Assembly (NCBI GenBank): GCA_013396755.1
Contig: VWZF01002523.1
Coordinates: forward strand, 792,975 to 856,974
Direction of reading: 5' to 3'
DNA length: 64,000 nt
Source of the DNA: Sclerurus mexicanus
Lineage: Eukaryota > Chordata > Aves > Passeriformes > Furnariidae
The position numbers and the translations under genes are program-made. The notes under the pieces are model-generated. The model saw only the letters and a program-made list of their open reading frames with translations. It made no database searches and was not told where the DNA came from. Below are positions 53,201 to 61,900 of this stretch, one piece after another. The stretch's first letter is position 1; the number at the start of each line of letters is the position of its first letter.

Positions 53201-55941
53201 AGTTACTGGGCTATTTACTGTGTGAGCGTTTCACTTCAGGGAATGTTTGAGGGGAAACTAGCACAAAAACATGACAGACTGCTGCCTAGCAAACCCTTCT
53301 GCATTGTTCAAACACAGTGGCAAGTTTCAGAGGTCCCTGGCTCAATGTTCTGCTGAGGCTGCAGATCTGGCTTTGTCCAGACAGGCTGATCTCCCAGAAG
53401 CACAGAACTGTAGCTTTCAAAAAAGCAGCATCTGGGTAATAAGAGACAGACTGGAGGGGGCAAACACCCCCAAGCCACATCCAAAGGGAAATGTGGTCTG
53501 CCTGTATCAGCCTCAAACAGCATCATAAGATGAGACAGCAGCAGAGCCTCGTTTATATCCCTTCCTCCCCAAACGCATAGCTAAGACAGCCAGAGCAAAC
53601 GCTGTGATCTGCAGCAGCATCTCAGCTCCTGCACAGCACCAGCTCCTCTGTGGAAAAGCCGAGATGCCTGAGCTCCAGCGGATCAGAAGACAGACAGGAG
53701 AGCAGAGCAAGGGACCGAAGGGCTGCCCCCAGGCCAAGCAGCACATGTGAAAGTGAGGCACAGCGAGCCTGGCTGCTGGCAACAGCGGCAGCTGCTCCAT
53801 CTGTGCAAAGCTCCTAATAACAGCAATCTTGCTTTACTGGTTACGCAACCCGAAATCTAATGAAAGACCAAATATAGTTGCTTTTAAAAGACCGAAGCAG
53901 ATAAACAGAGCAACAGCTCAGGAAATACAGTTGACAACGCTTTGAACATCACTTCTCAGGAGGCTGCAAGGAGACATGGGAAATGCAGGTAAGATGCTCT
54001 CATTAGGTCTGAATTCAGTCATCCCCTCTGGAAGGACTCTGGTGTCTGACACCTCTCGTGCAATTCCCCACACAAAGGCAGTGAGTCGACAGAGATCATA
54101 TAGTTGATGATCCAGGATCACGAGCCTCAAACAACAGCCATGTCAGAAACCTGAGCGCTCTCAAATGGAGCATCCCTAAAAGAGCTTGACAGCATCAGTA
54201 TCATAACCTGCAAGCTCTAAAGGGACTTTTAACAGCAGGGCTTCAAACGTGCCTGTGCCTGACAGCTGCGCTGCTACTGACCCATTGTTAAACAGCACAT
54301 CCTAAAGAAATATGGTTACTGAGCCACCACAAGGGACATTCAAGGTGAGGCACTCTCTGGGGTAATGGTCATTCCAGCCACTGTCACCTCTAGGTCAACT
54401 GGACAGGGCAAAATAAGGATAGTTTGGTGATACGAGTTGCAGCCTGAGACTTGGCAGATGTACATCCTGAACAGGGCAAGTCCTTTTGCCTTCCAGTTCC
54501 TCAGGGATCTGCCCTGGTGTGGAGAGGCTGCTCAGGTTCCAGCATCTAAATTACTGCTGCAAGGCAGGTCACAACAAATACCCAGAAAGTCCCATGTGTC
54601 AAAACTCTCTTTGGACTTGCAAGTCTGGGGCAAGCTTTCACGCATAGAAAGTGCGAGCACTCAGCAGTAACCTGGACAGGAAAAGAAGGCTTTGCTCCAG
54701 TAAGCTACTGAATTTTCCAGCCCACATCTGACATACTCTGGGAGCTCATTTCACTGACAGCCTCAGGTCCTTACAGTGATGCATCCACCATCTAGGAGCA
54801 CAAACATATGGAAAGCTTTCAGCCTTGACAAGCAGTATCTGACAGCCTGGAAACCCACAGCAGTGCTTCTTCCAAGGTTCCCACAAATCCAGGTGTGCGA
54901 AGCAATTCTCTGCCTTTCTGCTCACTGCATGGATGCATGAACCCCTTCCAACACAGAGGAGCACATTTTCATCCCCGTCAGACAACTCATGGAGATGAGA
55001 CACCAATTAAATCCTCAGCTGCGTGTTTTTGCACCACGGATTTCACCTTCCAAGCTAGATTTTTGCATGCTTTGACACAACCAGATCTCTGCAGGGGTTT
55101 GCCTAATTCTTTATTTGAAAAGCAGCCGCTTTTCAGCATGGTTAATGGTATTTTTCTACTTACAGGTCTGCTAGGCTTTTACTCATTAAGCACTTTAGCA
55201 TTTGCAATGGTGGGAGCACGTGAGCCAAGCTGATGCTGTGACGCACAGTGGAACTGAGTCCCCTTCCTTCCCAGCCTGCCTCCAGGCAGTGTGACCTATA
55301 TGGAGTCACCTAATTAAATGGCACAAACATGTGCTGTAAAGTGGGTTATTTACCTAGGATGACAGCTCTATTTCAGGGAAAGTAATTAATATGTACAGGC
55401 ACCCCACAAAACCACTGACAGGGACTTGGCTACGGCGTCAATAGCAGAGCTGCCCACCAGCAGTGGAAGGCCCCTAATCCAGACCCCCAAATCGGGACAA
55501 AGTCACCACAATGCTCAGCCCCAAAGTAAGCATGTTAAATAGAGAACCAGGCTTGGATTTACTGCCAGCTCATGAAGAAGAGGTGACAGCATATGATCTG
55601 TAAAGAGCATTTTTACATACAGATAAGCTCATGCTGAGCCATCACTGAACAATATTCTTTGCTTACAACAGTGAAATGTGGTAGGAACATGGGGGAAGGG
55701 TCAGAAGGGACTGTACACAGCCAGAATGCCCTGATATACCTGGGAAAAAGTCTGTGGCTGAAATAGACCCTTACATGGAGGTGAAGCTCAGTTTGGGCAT
55801 CTGCCAGTATTTTTAGTCAAACAATACAATTCTTAGAACTGAGCAGCAATTACCTGCATTTTGACAGCAATGACCCCAGAAATAAGCTCCTTATCCAATT
55901 CCTTTAAGACTACCAGTTTCTTTAATGTCAAGCTGCACAAC
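11084..55941 (-). CDS. PACS2: PACS2, phosphofurin acidic cluster sorting protein 2, spliced, 5' partial
   Basis: PACS2 is a cytosolic sorting adaptor. It binds acidic-cluster cargo, acts in endosome-to-ER and ER-mitochondria traffic, and is an Akt and 14-3-3 target; this is known from mammals. Here 23 coding exons total 2530 bases and encode 842 residues plus a split Arg, with every splice phase consistent. Order: cargo-binding region (exons 2-5), acidic cluster (exon 6), basic KKQRR motif (exon 7), Ser/Pro-rich middle with RGRSTS (exons 9-13), and C-terminal PACS domain (exons 14-24). PACS2 rather than PACS1 is shown by DYRYNNFFQDLAW, MFLPKK and the ending FPICIFGHSK. The human protein is about 889 residues, so only about 40 N-terminal residues are missing; their exon should lie beyond 64000. 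No frameshift or premature stop was seen. Joins: 55854-55941, 52535-52624, 50041-50166, 47865-48027, 46728-46801, 45898-45978, 43534-43593, 42113-42270, 39979-40069, 39212-39286, 38384-38505, 37490-37622, 36703-36807, 35093-35199, 34244-34398, 30767-30877, 28705-28813, 22206-22248, 18709-18751, 17399-17534, 14353-14579, 12156-12269, 11084-11202. Confidence 0.97.
12156..12269 (-). CDS. PACS2: PACS2 exon 23
   Basis: The 114 bases complete Val and read MFLPKKTKDKEVESKSQCIE, then GISRLICTAKHQQNMLR. MFLPKK is specific to PACS2. The acceptor is TTTTCCAG and the donor GTAAGT. Intron 23 (11203-12155) holds nothing recognised. Confidence 0.97.
13239..13658 (-). mobile_element. CR1 LINE 3' fragment, 5' truncated
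   Basis: The plus strand begins AGAATCATACAATCCTTTAG and GTTGGAAAAGACCTCTAAG, the reverse complement of a CR1 3' end. On the minus strand the segment reads in the usual CR1 order, including a remnant like GLRLCQGRLRLDIRKNFF. It is about 420 bases, truncated at the 5' side and diverged, with no intact reverse transcriptase. CR1 is the main LINE of birds and also occurs in reptiles. It lies in the same orientation as PACS2. The right end is approximate. Confidence 0.93.
13792..13804. repeat. poly(T) homopolymer, 13 bases
   Basis: An uninterrupted T run on the plus strand within PACS2 intron 22, about 130 bases from the end of the CR1 fragment. Confidence 0.95.
14353..14579 (-). CDS. PACS2: PACS2 exon 22 (largest coding exon)
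   Basis: The 227 bases read QGLGAELMGLQVDYWIAA, then KNTLKCTFRSLQVSRLPASG and TMSMTVVTKEKNKK. This is the conserved block after the Ser/Pro linker. The acceptor is TTTTCCAG and the donor GTAAGG. Intron 22 (12270-14352) carries the larger CR1 fragment and a 13-base T run. Confidence 0.97.
14580..17398 (-). other. PACS2: PACS2 intron 21 (2819 bases)
   Basis: Ordinary intronic sequence. I recognise no repeat, RNA gene or exon between the two coding exons. Confidence 0.8.
17399..17534 (-). CDS. PACS2: PACS2 exon 21, Ser/Pro-rich linker
   Basis: The 136 bases complete Gly and read DSDDAAPSSSSVLSSTPPS, then KEASPTPPSSPSVTGSFSS. This is the low-complexity linker inside the C-terminal region and is more variable than its neighbours. 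Several Ser-Pro and Thr-Pro sites are possible phosphorylation targets. The acceptor is TTTAAG and the donor GTAAAC. Confidence 0.95.
18709..18751 (-). CDS. PACS2: PACS2 exon 20 (43 bases)
   Basis: A second very small exon reads VVKVGIVEQSSATS and ends on one base of Gly. The acceptor is CCTTTAG and the donor GTAATG. It is the same length as exon 19 but has different phases, so losing either one or both would shift the frame. Intron 20 (17535-18708) holds nothing recognised. Confidence 0.95.
18752..22205 (-). other. PACS2: PACS2 intron 19 (3454 bases)
   Basis: No exon or known repeat is recognised. The part from about 19133 to 19660 has a loosely LTR-like layout: TGT at the start, a TATAAA near 19308, an AATAAA near 19620 and ACA at the end. 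No target-site duplication is clear and no retroviral product is recognisable, so I do not annotate it as a mobile element. Confidence 0.6.
22206..22248 (-). CDS. PACS2: PACS2 exon 19 (43 bases)
   Basis: A very small exon that completes Ser and reads PDEESSQKFIPFVG, matching the family exactly. The acceptor is CCTTTAG and the donor GTGAGT. It lies between introns of 6456 and 3454 bases. Skipping it would shift the frame. Confidence 0.95.
22249..28704 (-). other. PACS2: PACS2 intron 18, the longest internal intron (6456 bases)
   Basis: It separates two conserved exons that join cleanly in frame. I see no recognised repeat or RNA gene. A minus-strand frame at 26936-27289 would be unusually hydrophobic but has no family I recognise. 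A close direct repeat containing GGACTAGTC lies near 27670-27695. Confidence 0.75.
28705..28813 (-). CDS. PACS2: PACS2 exon 18
   Basis: The 109 bases read PEAPDVVSRITQYIAGANC and HQLPIAEAMLTYKQK, within the C-terminal domain, and end on two bases of Ser. The acceptor is CTTCCAG and the donor GTATGT. Confidence 0.97.
29785..29892 (-). mobile_element. degraded CR1 retroposon 3' fragment
   Basis: The plus strand reads like the reverse complement of a CR1 tail: TTGGGTGGCACACTAAGAG, then TAGTCCAGTCTCCTGCTC, AAGCAG, and GCCCAGGGCCTTGTCCAG in order. It has the same orientation as the fragment near 13.2 kb. It is old and diverged, without an intact ORF. The ends are approximate. Confidence 0.6.
29926..29945. 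repeat. CT microsatellite
   Basis: A short CT dinucleotide run with one interruption lies just right of the CR1 fragment in intron 17. Confidence 0.9.
30767..30877 (-). CDS. PACS2: PACS2 exon 17
   Basis: The 111 bases read SHPVAKYLGSVDYRYNNFF and then QDLAWRDLFNKLEAQ. This stretch clearly separates PACS2 from PACS1, which has a different sequence after GSVD. The acceptor is TCCTTAG and the donor GTAAGA. Intron 17 (28814-30766) holds a CR1 fragment and a CT microsatellite. Confidence 0.97.
30878..34243 (-). other. PACS2: PACS2 intron 16 (3366 bases)
   Basis: The intron has GT-AG ends. It includes an AT-rich patch near 32930-32980 with a TTTTAATTAAAA palindrome. I recognise no repeat, RNA gene or exon in it; the frames here are chance. 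Confidence 0.8.
34244..34398 (-). CDS. PACS2: PACS2 exon 16
   Basis: The 155 bases complete Tyr and then read CNCNSQPPNPIKIAVAGAQ and SHKTPDWLGYMRFLIIPL. This is the most strongly conserved block of the C-terminal domain. The acceptor is GTCTAG and the donor GTAAAT. Confidence 0.97.
35093..35199 (-). CDS. PACS2: PACS2 exon 15
   Basis: The 107 bases read YLSDVLQKHTLPVVCTCSS and then FSTIVSRIQR, ending with two bases of Tyr. The HTLPVVCTC core fits PACS2 better than PACS1. The acceptor is CCTCAG and the donor GTAAGT. Intron 15 (34399-35092) holds nothing recognised. Confidence 0.97.
36703..36807 (-). CDS. PACS2: PACS2 exon 14, start of the conserved C-terminal domain
   Basis: Thirty-five codons in phase 0 to 0 begin IPRKTVYDQLNHILVSDD and end NTSDWQGQ. 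This opens the PACS C-terminal domain (Pfam Pacs-1 family, from memory). The acceptor is ATTTCCAG and the donor GTAAAG. Intron 14 (35200-36702) holds nothing recognised. Confidence 0.97.
37490..37622 (-). CDS. PACS2: PACS2 exon 13, Akt-type site
   Basis: The 133 bases encode GRRGRSTSLKERQ and then RPQNERANSLDNERSPD. RGRSTS is an RxRxxS motif; in human PACS2 the matching serine (Ser437) is the Akt and 14-3-3 site. Its codon here is 37580-37582. The upstream acceptor is a tandem TAGCAG. The donor is GTGTGA. Intron 13 (36808-37489) holds nothing recognised. Confidence 0.95.
37623..37628 (-). promoter_or_regulatory. PACS2: tandem TAGCAG splice acceptor before exon 13
   Basis: The minus strand reads TAGCAG immediately before GTCTGAGG. 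Using the CAG gives Arg at the junction; using the TAG three bases earlier would give Ser-Arg. Such NAGNAG acceptors often give both forms in vertebrates. Confidence 0.6.
38384..38505 (-). CDS. PACS2: PACS2 exon 12
   Basis: The 122 bases begin ESNQQAEVQEAEL, which is variable, and end with the conserved KLPPSGKITKTESLIIPST. The final AG joins the first base of exon 13 as Arg. The donor is GTACAG. Intron 12 (37623-38383) holds nothing recognised. Confidence 0.95.
39212..39286 (-). CDS. PACS2: PACS2 exon 11
   Basis: Twenty-five codons in phase 0 to 0 read VEVPEKTKSV and later DSISDTVPY. Similarity to human PACS2 is limited to VPEKT and SDTV, so this is a fast-evolving part of the middle region. 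The acceptor is a tandem AAGCAG. The donor is GTAAGT. Intron 11 (38506-39211) holds nothing recognised. Confidence 0.9.
39287..39292 (-). promoter_or_regulatory. PACS2: tandem AAGCAG splice acceptor before exon 11
   Basis: The minus strand reads AAGCAG before GTAGAAGTG. Using the AAG would add one Gln before VEVPEK. The CAG position gives the model used here. Confidence 0.5.
39979..40069 (-). CDS. PACS2: PACS2 exon 10
   Basis: The 91 bases read [20 protein letters not shown] and end REPSSP, a Ser-rich part of the regulatory middle. The acceptor is TTATTCAG and the donor GTAAGT. Intron 10 (39287-39978) contains an A-rich stretch near 39780-39815. Confidence 0.96.
40858..40872. repeat. poly(T) homopolymer, 15 bases
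   Basis: A T run on the plus strand in PACS2 intron 9, followed by GTTGCAG. On the plus strand this resembles a splice acceptor, but no exon follows. Confidence 0.95.
42113..42270 (-). CDS. PACS2: PACS2 exon 9
   Basis: The 158 bases encode a second acidic stretch, VEEDLDLLYDTLDIENPSDS, then MEDDDSVLSTPKPKL. The last two bases join one base of exon 10 to make Lys, where human PACS2 has Arg. The donor is GTAAGT. Intron 9 (40070-42112) holds a 15-base T run. Confidence 0.97.
43534..43593 (-). CDS. PACS2: PACS2 exon 8 (20 codons)
   Basis: This symmetric 60-base exon encodes QQNFKQKVVALLKRF and then KVSDE, shared almost exactly by PACS1 and PACS2. The acceptor is AACTTGCAG and the donor GTGAGT. 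Intron 8 (42271-43533) holds nothing recognised. Confidence 0.97.
44036..44048. repeat. poly(T) homopolymer, 13 bases
   Basis: An uninterrupted T run on the plus strand in PACS2 intron 7. Confidence 0.95.
45420..45437. repeat. TA microsatellite
   Basis: A short alternating TA run in PACS2 intron 7, ending ATAATATC. Confidence 0.9.
45898..45978 (-). CDS. PACS2: PACS2 exon 7, basic motif, two possible donors
   Basis: Twenty-seven codons in phase 0 to 0 read DLDDDEYELGKPKKQRRS and then IVRTTSITR. The Asp/Glu run followed by KKQRR is a PACS family signature resembling a nuclear localisation motif. The donor that keeps the full family sequence is AGG followed by GTCGGT, a weak match. An internal GTAAGA site 24 bases earlier would also keep frame. 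Intron 7 (43594-45897) holds a 13-base T run and a TA microsatellite. Confidence 0.93.
45920..45921 (-). promoter_or_regulatory. PACS2: in-frame alternative 5' splice site within exon 7
   Basis: The minus strand reads CGATA, then GTAAGA, inside the coding exon. Use of this donor would end the exon at 45922, after RRSI, and join in phase 0 to exon 8. That would drop the eight residues VRTTSITR. Both donors are plausible by sequence; which is used cannot be told here. Confidence 0.5.
46728..46801 (-). CDS. PACS2: PACS2 exon 6, acidic cluster
   Basis: The 74 bases encode DNYSEEEYESFSSEQEASD and end with VQGQ. This is the Glu/Ser-rich segment of the start of the regulatory region. The Glu codon at 46761-46763 corresponds to human Glu209, changed to Lys in the recurrent PACS2 epileptic encephalopathy; here it is intact (GAG). 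The donor is GTACTG. Intron 6 (45979-46727) is short and featureless. Confidence 0.96.
47865..48027 (-). CDS. PACS2: PACS2 exon 5
   Basis: The 163 bases read VMQHPTEGGQVLSLFSN and later SSQPIDHEDSTMQ, closing the cargo-binding region. The exon ends on one base of the next codon. The acceptor is TGTCTCAG and the donor GTAAGA. Intron 5 (46802-47864) holds no recognised feature. Confidence 0.97.
50041..50166 (-). CDS. PACS2: PACS2 exon 4
   Basis: Forty-two codons in phase 0 to 0 begin YPHFLKREGNK and include the basic stretch QRRKRYKNRTILGYK, ending SINMAE. This is among the most conserved parts of the PACS family, in the cargo-binding region. The donor is GTGAGC. Intron 4 (48028-50040) contains one ambiguous base at 48907 and nothing else I recognise. 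Confidence 0.97.
52535..52624 (-). CDS. PACS2: PACS2 exon 3
   Basis: Thirty whole codons (phase 0 to 0) begin GSKRILRSHEIVLPPSG and end LALTFSLQ, nearly identical to the mammalian cargo-binding region. The acceptor is CCATACAG and the donor GTAGGG. Intron 3 (50167-52534) holds nothing I can assign. Confidence 0.97.
55854..55941 (-). CDS. PACS2: PACS2 exon 2 (first coding exon in the window)
   Basis: The 88 bases begin with the last base of a split Arg codon and then read LCSLTLKKLVVLKELDKEL, ending VKMQ. They match about residues 41-69 of human PACS2, the start of the cargo-binding region. The acceptor is TTTGCAG and the donor GTAATT. Intron 2 follows (52625-55853, 3229 bases), in which I see no recognisable element. 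Confidence 0.95.
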
Positions 55942-58900
55942 CTGCAAACAGGAACAGAAAAGAAAGTTACAATCATGCCTGAAAAAGGAAAAGCTCTGAA
56001 CAGCTTTTACACACAGCATTATCCCAGTTTGAGGGTAAACAGGCTCCAGACACAAGCCACGCACTGATACAGACAAAGACAGAAGAAATACATGAGGCTT
56101 CCCTGGCTTCTCAGACTGAATTTCTCCATCTTTTCATAAATACAAGACAGTAGAAAGGAAATACATCTCTCTCTGATACAGACCCATGACCACATGAGAG
56201 CACCACACAGCACTGACTTGTACAGACCACAGTCTGGGAATTCTTGCTCCCAGTCAGACCAAAAGCTTCAGGGTCAGAGGAATTAAATTCCAGCAATATA
56301 AAAGCACTGGGTCAGTCTAATTTTAAACTTGTCCACAAAGTTCTCCTAGACTGTTGGCTTTTTCAGTTTCAGACTCCTGGATCCCAAAGATCTTGCTCTC
56401 ACCTCCTCCTGTCAACCCACGAATTCTCCTCCTCACCCCCAAACAAAAGTGCAAGGGGCTCAGGCATCTCTAATGGGAAAGAAGGGAAAAAAGGGAAAAA
56501 GAAAGGAGAGGACTCAAGTGCTGCCCCCTGGCCCTGGTGTTAACATGCCACACATAGGCAAGTAAATCACATTCTTTACTCAGGCAATGCTATGTTGTTC
56601 TGCTTAAAGCTGTTTGCACTTCCAGCACAGGGAGCTCAGGAGCAGATGATGTTCGGACTCAGCACAGCCAAGTTAAGGCTCTGAAGTAATGGGACCATGG
56701 TATTGGCACTGTCACAATTTCACAGGAAGTTACCACCAGCTGGGGGAAATCATAAACTACAGGGAAGGATAAACCTGAAGCAAAGACAGCTCAGTTTGAG
56801 GGTAGCAGAGGCCAGAGAAAGCTGCTGGGTGGGCTCTAGTGACTAGACATCATCTGTCACACTGGCCAGGAGCCAGCACTGCCTTTCTGTCAGGTCCCTA
56901 TTCCATGGCATCGGCACCTTTGGCCTGTGACGTGCAATGTTAGCAGGCTTCAGAATGGCTTCTCTGAAACCCATTGCAGAGCTCTTTCTCCCACATCAAG
57001 TGTAACATGAGGGGTGAAGTCCAGCAGTAGTTGGGAGGCGAAGAAGAGCTGATCCTGGATTTTGGTGCATGCCCAAGCAGCACTAGCACAAGTGCCATTG
57101 ACTGAAGCCTGCACTTGAACTACAGAACTCCACGCTGATGCCAGGATCCCAACAGGTCAGCACTGTAAGGGTGACTTCCACCTCCACCACTTTCTCCACC
57201 ACAGTGGGAAGCTGAAATGTTGCTCTGCTGCAATGCCTGAAGGTTGACATGACCAGCTTGAGTGCAAAACTGCAAGAGAGAAGCAGTTAAAGGCTCTTCC
57301 CAACAGGAGCTGTGGCAGATGTTGAAGCAACTGCTTCTTGTCTCATCCAGAAACATGCCTGGCTCTGATTGAACTCTGGAACAGGGGTAGCAACAAGGAA
57401 GAGCCAGTCACGATGTACAGCCAAGCACCTCTCTAAACGTGTCCTTTGCCAGACTCTTCTCCACCCCAACCCATGCCATCTGCTCTCCCTGCTCATTTGC
57501 AAAGCACTGGTTCCTGCTATCAGCCACCAAAAACCAAGAGAAAGAAAGAACTACCAGCTCTCTCCTTTGCAGAGTTCTGCATCAGGAGACAGCACAGCCA
57601 GAGATGCCGCAGAAATTACAAGGGAGGTGGAAAACCGGGGCCTGCCTGGGCCTCTGTCCCCTTCTGTCACACCACCAGCAGCTGTGCACAGTGTCACCGA
57701 GACAAACGTGCTGGAGATGGCACTGGGTGCTGGAGGAGGGACGGCAGAAGCAGGCAGAACAGCTGCAGCTGGGCTGGCAAAGGGGAACCAAGCACCCTTT
57801 CCCCAGGGCCAGAGCCTCCCCAAAGCAAGGCAGAAGAGACCAGCGCATTCGACTGCAAACCTAAGTGTCCCTGGGCACTGGAAATCTGTGAAAGACGAAA
57901 CTGCATCCTTCAGCCTGGAGCACAGGAGAGGGTGTTGGCTTTCCCTCTGCATCCTGAACAAAACAGCAAGCACAGGCACACGTGGCTGTTGCCATGAACC
58001 AGCTGGGCCAGGATCTGGAGGAAGGAGGCTGTGAAGCAGTTTGTTTTCTTTGTAACGCTGTAGCTGGAGGACAATGGCACTCAGCTTGCCAAAACCCACA
58101 GAGCTTGGACCAGTCAGGTGCTGAGAGCAGAGGTAGGACAACACACTGGCATTGTCTCAGCTGACAGGCAAGGAACAAAGGCCTTTTCTCTACAGCCCCG
58201 AGCTCGAGGATGGAAAAGGTACGGGAAGAAACAATGGTGTTCTCAGCACACACAGCAGAGCACAAGGAGGGCGTTCTGTTCTCCACTGGGCATTCCTTCA
58301 ATTCATCATTTATGAGCTTTGATCAAGCCCTGTGGAGCACTTGCTGCTTGGGAAAAAAAAAATTAAAAGCCTCCTTTACAGTGATCAGAAAAACAAAAGC
58401 AGTTAAAAAAGACATGGGACACATCTGCTTTCTTTATCCCCCATTGCTGGGCTGCTGGTACTAAAAGGCACTTCACACAAAAAACAATGAAATGTTTATC
58501 CTCTCCATTGGCGGGGGTGTTTGGGGGGATGGATAAAAATCAGAGTGTAAATCCCACCAAATCACTTTTAGCCTCAACATACTTACTGTTTCAGGTCTTC
58601 AGCCTAAGTTTGCAACTTATAAATCAAAACAACCTTCAGAACAGCAGGCAGAAAGGGGGCATACCTTACTCAAAATCATCATGAAAAGGCATATGCCAAA
58701 TGTGACAACAGCATCCAGAGCCAGTGTGATATCCCTGCCACCAGCACAAAAACCCTGAACTACTCACACACACAGGTACAGCCAGGATTTGTGTCATAAC
58801 TGCATCTGATAACAGCAGCACCTCCTTCCATACATTCATCTTTTGCCTTGGTTTTGCTGTATTTCCATCAAGTCTCAGGGATCAGGAAAGGGACCAGACC

Positions 58901-61900
58901 CAGAATCACTGCTACCAACATGCCTGTTGAGGTTAAACACTGGCAAAAAAAACCAGGACAGACACAGGTGGACATGGAAACATCTGAAAAAAGAACAAGG
59001 CTACATTCAGAAGTTTCTAATCATACAGACATGATCGCCATGAATAAAGAGAAAATAAGCCAGCACATACACACAAGGGAACTGAGAAAGCCTCACGTCT
59101 GCATCTGAAAGAGCCCGCAGTACTCTGAAAGCCTGGGATGCAGTACAGGAGGTGCAGAGAAACCCTTCCATTCCATGTTTGTTTCAGCAGTGACCTATGA
59201 TTGCATGGGTGGGGGGGGATTAGCTGGAAAAAGCACTAAGTTAGCTGAAGCGGTGTTAAATAAGGGCAATGGAAATCTGAGAGCCAGTATTTCCAGGCTT
59301 TTTTGAAGGTTCATAGTAAATCTCCCTGCTAGGAGCTCAGCTGGGCCCTGCACAGCAGCAGGCACTGCCTGCTGAGGAGCTTGTGCCCCCTCCAATCACT
59401 CACATGCCCTTCCACGGTGAGCAGGCACAAGGACTGACCCCATTCTCAGGTTAACAAATCATGAGACAGCTTAACACATTCTATGACAGAACTCCATCTT
59501 TTTACAGCACTGCTACAAGAACGCAGTTTAAAGAGGAAACCTGGACCTGACCCAATGGTTTCAACTCACCTTGCTAATAATGCAAGCTGTGCCGAGTAGC
59601 TTCATCAGGAGCTCTTTGCAAAGAGCATAACATTTGGTAACTGAGATTCAGCAAACGTGTCCAGAACAACCAAATAAAGTGTCGCATTCTTTACTCACTA
59701 GATGTTTTGCTTTTGCATCCCTCTGAGTAAGGAAAATCAGGAAAATAAACCCCCTCCAAGAGTCTGCCTGGCTGAATTAAATGCCTGTTTCTCCACAGGG
59801 AGCACAGTAATTGCAGCGAGACCTCACTCACACAGAGACAGTCGAATCAACAGGAAGGAAAAATTAAAAATTAAAGACCTGCATTTTAATTAAACCCCAC
59901 AAAAGTAGAGAATAATAACAGGATGCATCCATAGCTATAGGGGACTCCAAGTGCAAGACGGGAGCTGGGGCAGGAAGACTCTAATACACAGCAATCCTTT
60001 GTCCAGGTTAAAAGCTGTGAAGATATTGTCCCTAGAGAAAGTGTTTCATGCCAAGAGTGCTGTCCTCTGAGGTCTGAAAACCTCAATTAGCCGATGGCTA
60101 TAAGGAAGGATTGGTTTCCGTTTGGCCACTGGACAGTTTCACCTCATCCAAGTTATTTCAGCATTTCAGGACAGCAAGCAGCCTCCTACCCTGGTGCTTT
60201 CAACATCAACTTTGAGTGTTTTGCTCTGAGATGACACTTTACACCCAAGTCAGTCCCAAAATAAATCGCGAGCCACTTGAAGGAGAAGTGGAGCGAGACA
60301 CCCACCTACATATGCACTTGCCCAGACAAACAGAGCCATTCTGCACATAACTACGGGGGTGCCTCTGCAGGAGAGGCCAGAGGGAAGAGCCCTGCATAGC
60401 ATTTTTCAGAGACAGCTGCTTCAGTAAGGTACAAATATATGCAGTGCACCACCAGCCAACTGCACAAGCAGTTTCTTATGCCTGCTCTGCATGTGCCCAG
60501 GAAGAGAAGAAAAACACAAGGATGAACCTGTTGCTGTGCTTACCTGCTAAAGGCAGGGTTCTGTTCTGGCCTGGGAGTTAGCTCGGAGACAAAGAAGGGG
60601 AGAAGTGCTGTCCTCTGATGTCACTGATATGTCAGAGTGAGGCCTCTGGGCAAGCAGTGGTAAGAGCTGCAGGAAGATGTTTCCTCACTTTCCAAATCTT
60701 AATACACTAATTTCCTCAAAGTGATCTAATCTTGATCCCATTCTCAGGAAAGCTCCAAGGCAAGATGAAATTAAAAGGAGACAGAGGTCAAGCACCTCAA
60801 TTTCTGTCATGCCAGAAACATAACCTGAGTAACCTAATAGTACTTCATTCACCTTCCTTCCCACCAAGCTAACCTTTAGTCAGCTGTTGTAGCTACAGAT
60901 CCATGCAAGTAAGGTTTAAGCAGCCAGGAAACAATTGCAGAGCCAGTATTTTCATTGTTCTTTTTCTCAAGGATCTTGAAATCCTCTTCCCAGCATTAAG
61001 ACAGAGAATTAAGCTCTTAAGATTCTAGAGACTAAGATCCACAAAAATGCTGTAGCAAGGTCTTATTCAGACGGGTAAGAGGATGGCAGCTTATTTTACA
61101 CAACAGGCTCTACCCAGGACCCCAGAAGGACACACATTTACAGCCAGACACTATCCTTTTCTAGCGGAAATACTGTCCTGCTCACTTCAAACACATTACA
61201 AAAATGCCTACTCCAAACGGAGCATGCAAAATGGGTGGGTATGTTGAAGTTTTGTAGATCTGTATAATTTTTACAAGATCCTAGAACTCTGCATGGGCAC
61301 ATTTATTACTTTAAATTAATATGACCAAGTAGTAAAGCACATCTGAGCTTAGATACTCCAATCCAACGTATCAGTCAGAAAATGCTGAGAGATGCCTGCC
61401 CTCATTAGAACAAGACATTGCTGGCTGGCTCTAGGGGACTCAACAAGGGCAAAAAGGGATCAGGATTCCTGCAAGGCAAACAACTCTGTCTCACAAAACA
61501 GAGTCTACACATTCTGTTGGCACTTCTCAGTGCTTCAGTAGGCTAGGAAGGAAAGGACACTACTGAGACACAGCCACACTGGTGAAGTTTCACATACTCT
61601 TTAGGTAGCCAAGCAAAATTTCCTGTGAGCGGGCAGTTGTGCCACACCACATTCTGAATACCTGGCCAAGATGTGATGCATTCCAAGTCACAGCAGCAGG
61701 AAATCAGCTTGTCACCAACTGCTCACCTCTAGGCACAAGCTCCGAACTGTGCTGAGAAACAGCAGCTTTCTCTCCCTTTAAGAAGTGCCTCAGCAAGAGA
61801 AGCAGCAGCTCTCAACACATCTGCTGGCCTCAGTTGGAACTCAGTTCCTGCACACACCCTATACATTTGGCTTCTCACTCTTCATTTGGATAGTTTCAAT

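Noticed and set aside
11084..55941. PACS1 as the identity of the gene
   Set aside because: DYRYNNFFQDLAW, MFLPKK and the FGHSK ending are PACS2 forms, and the PACS1 sequence differs at each of them.
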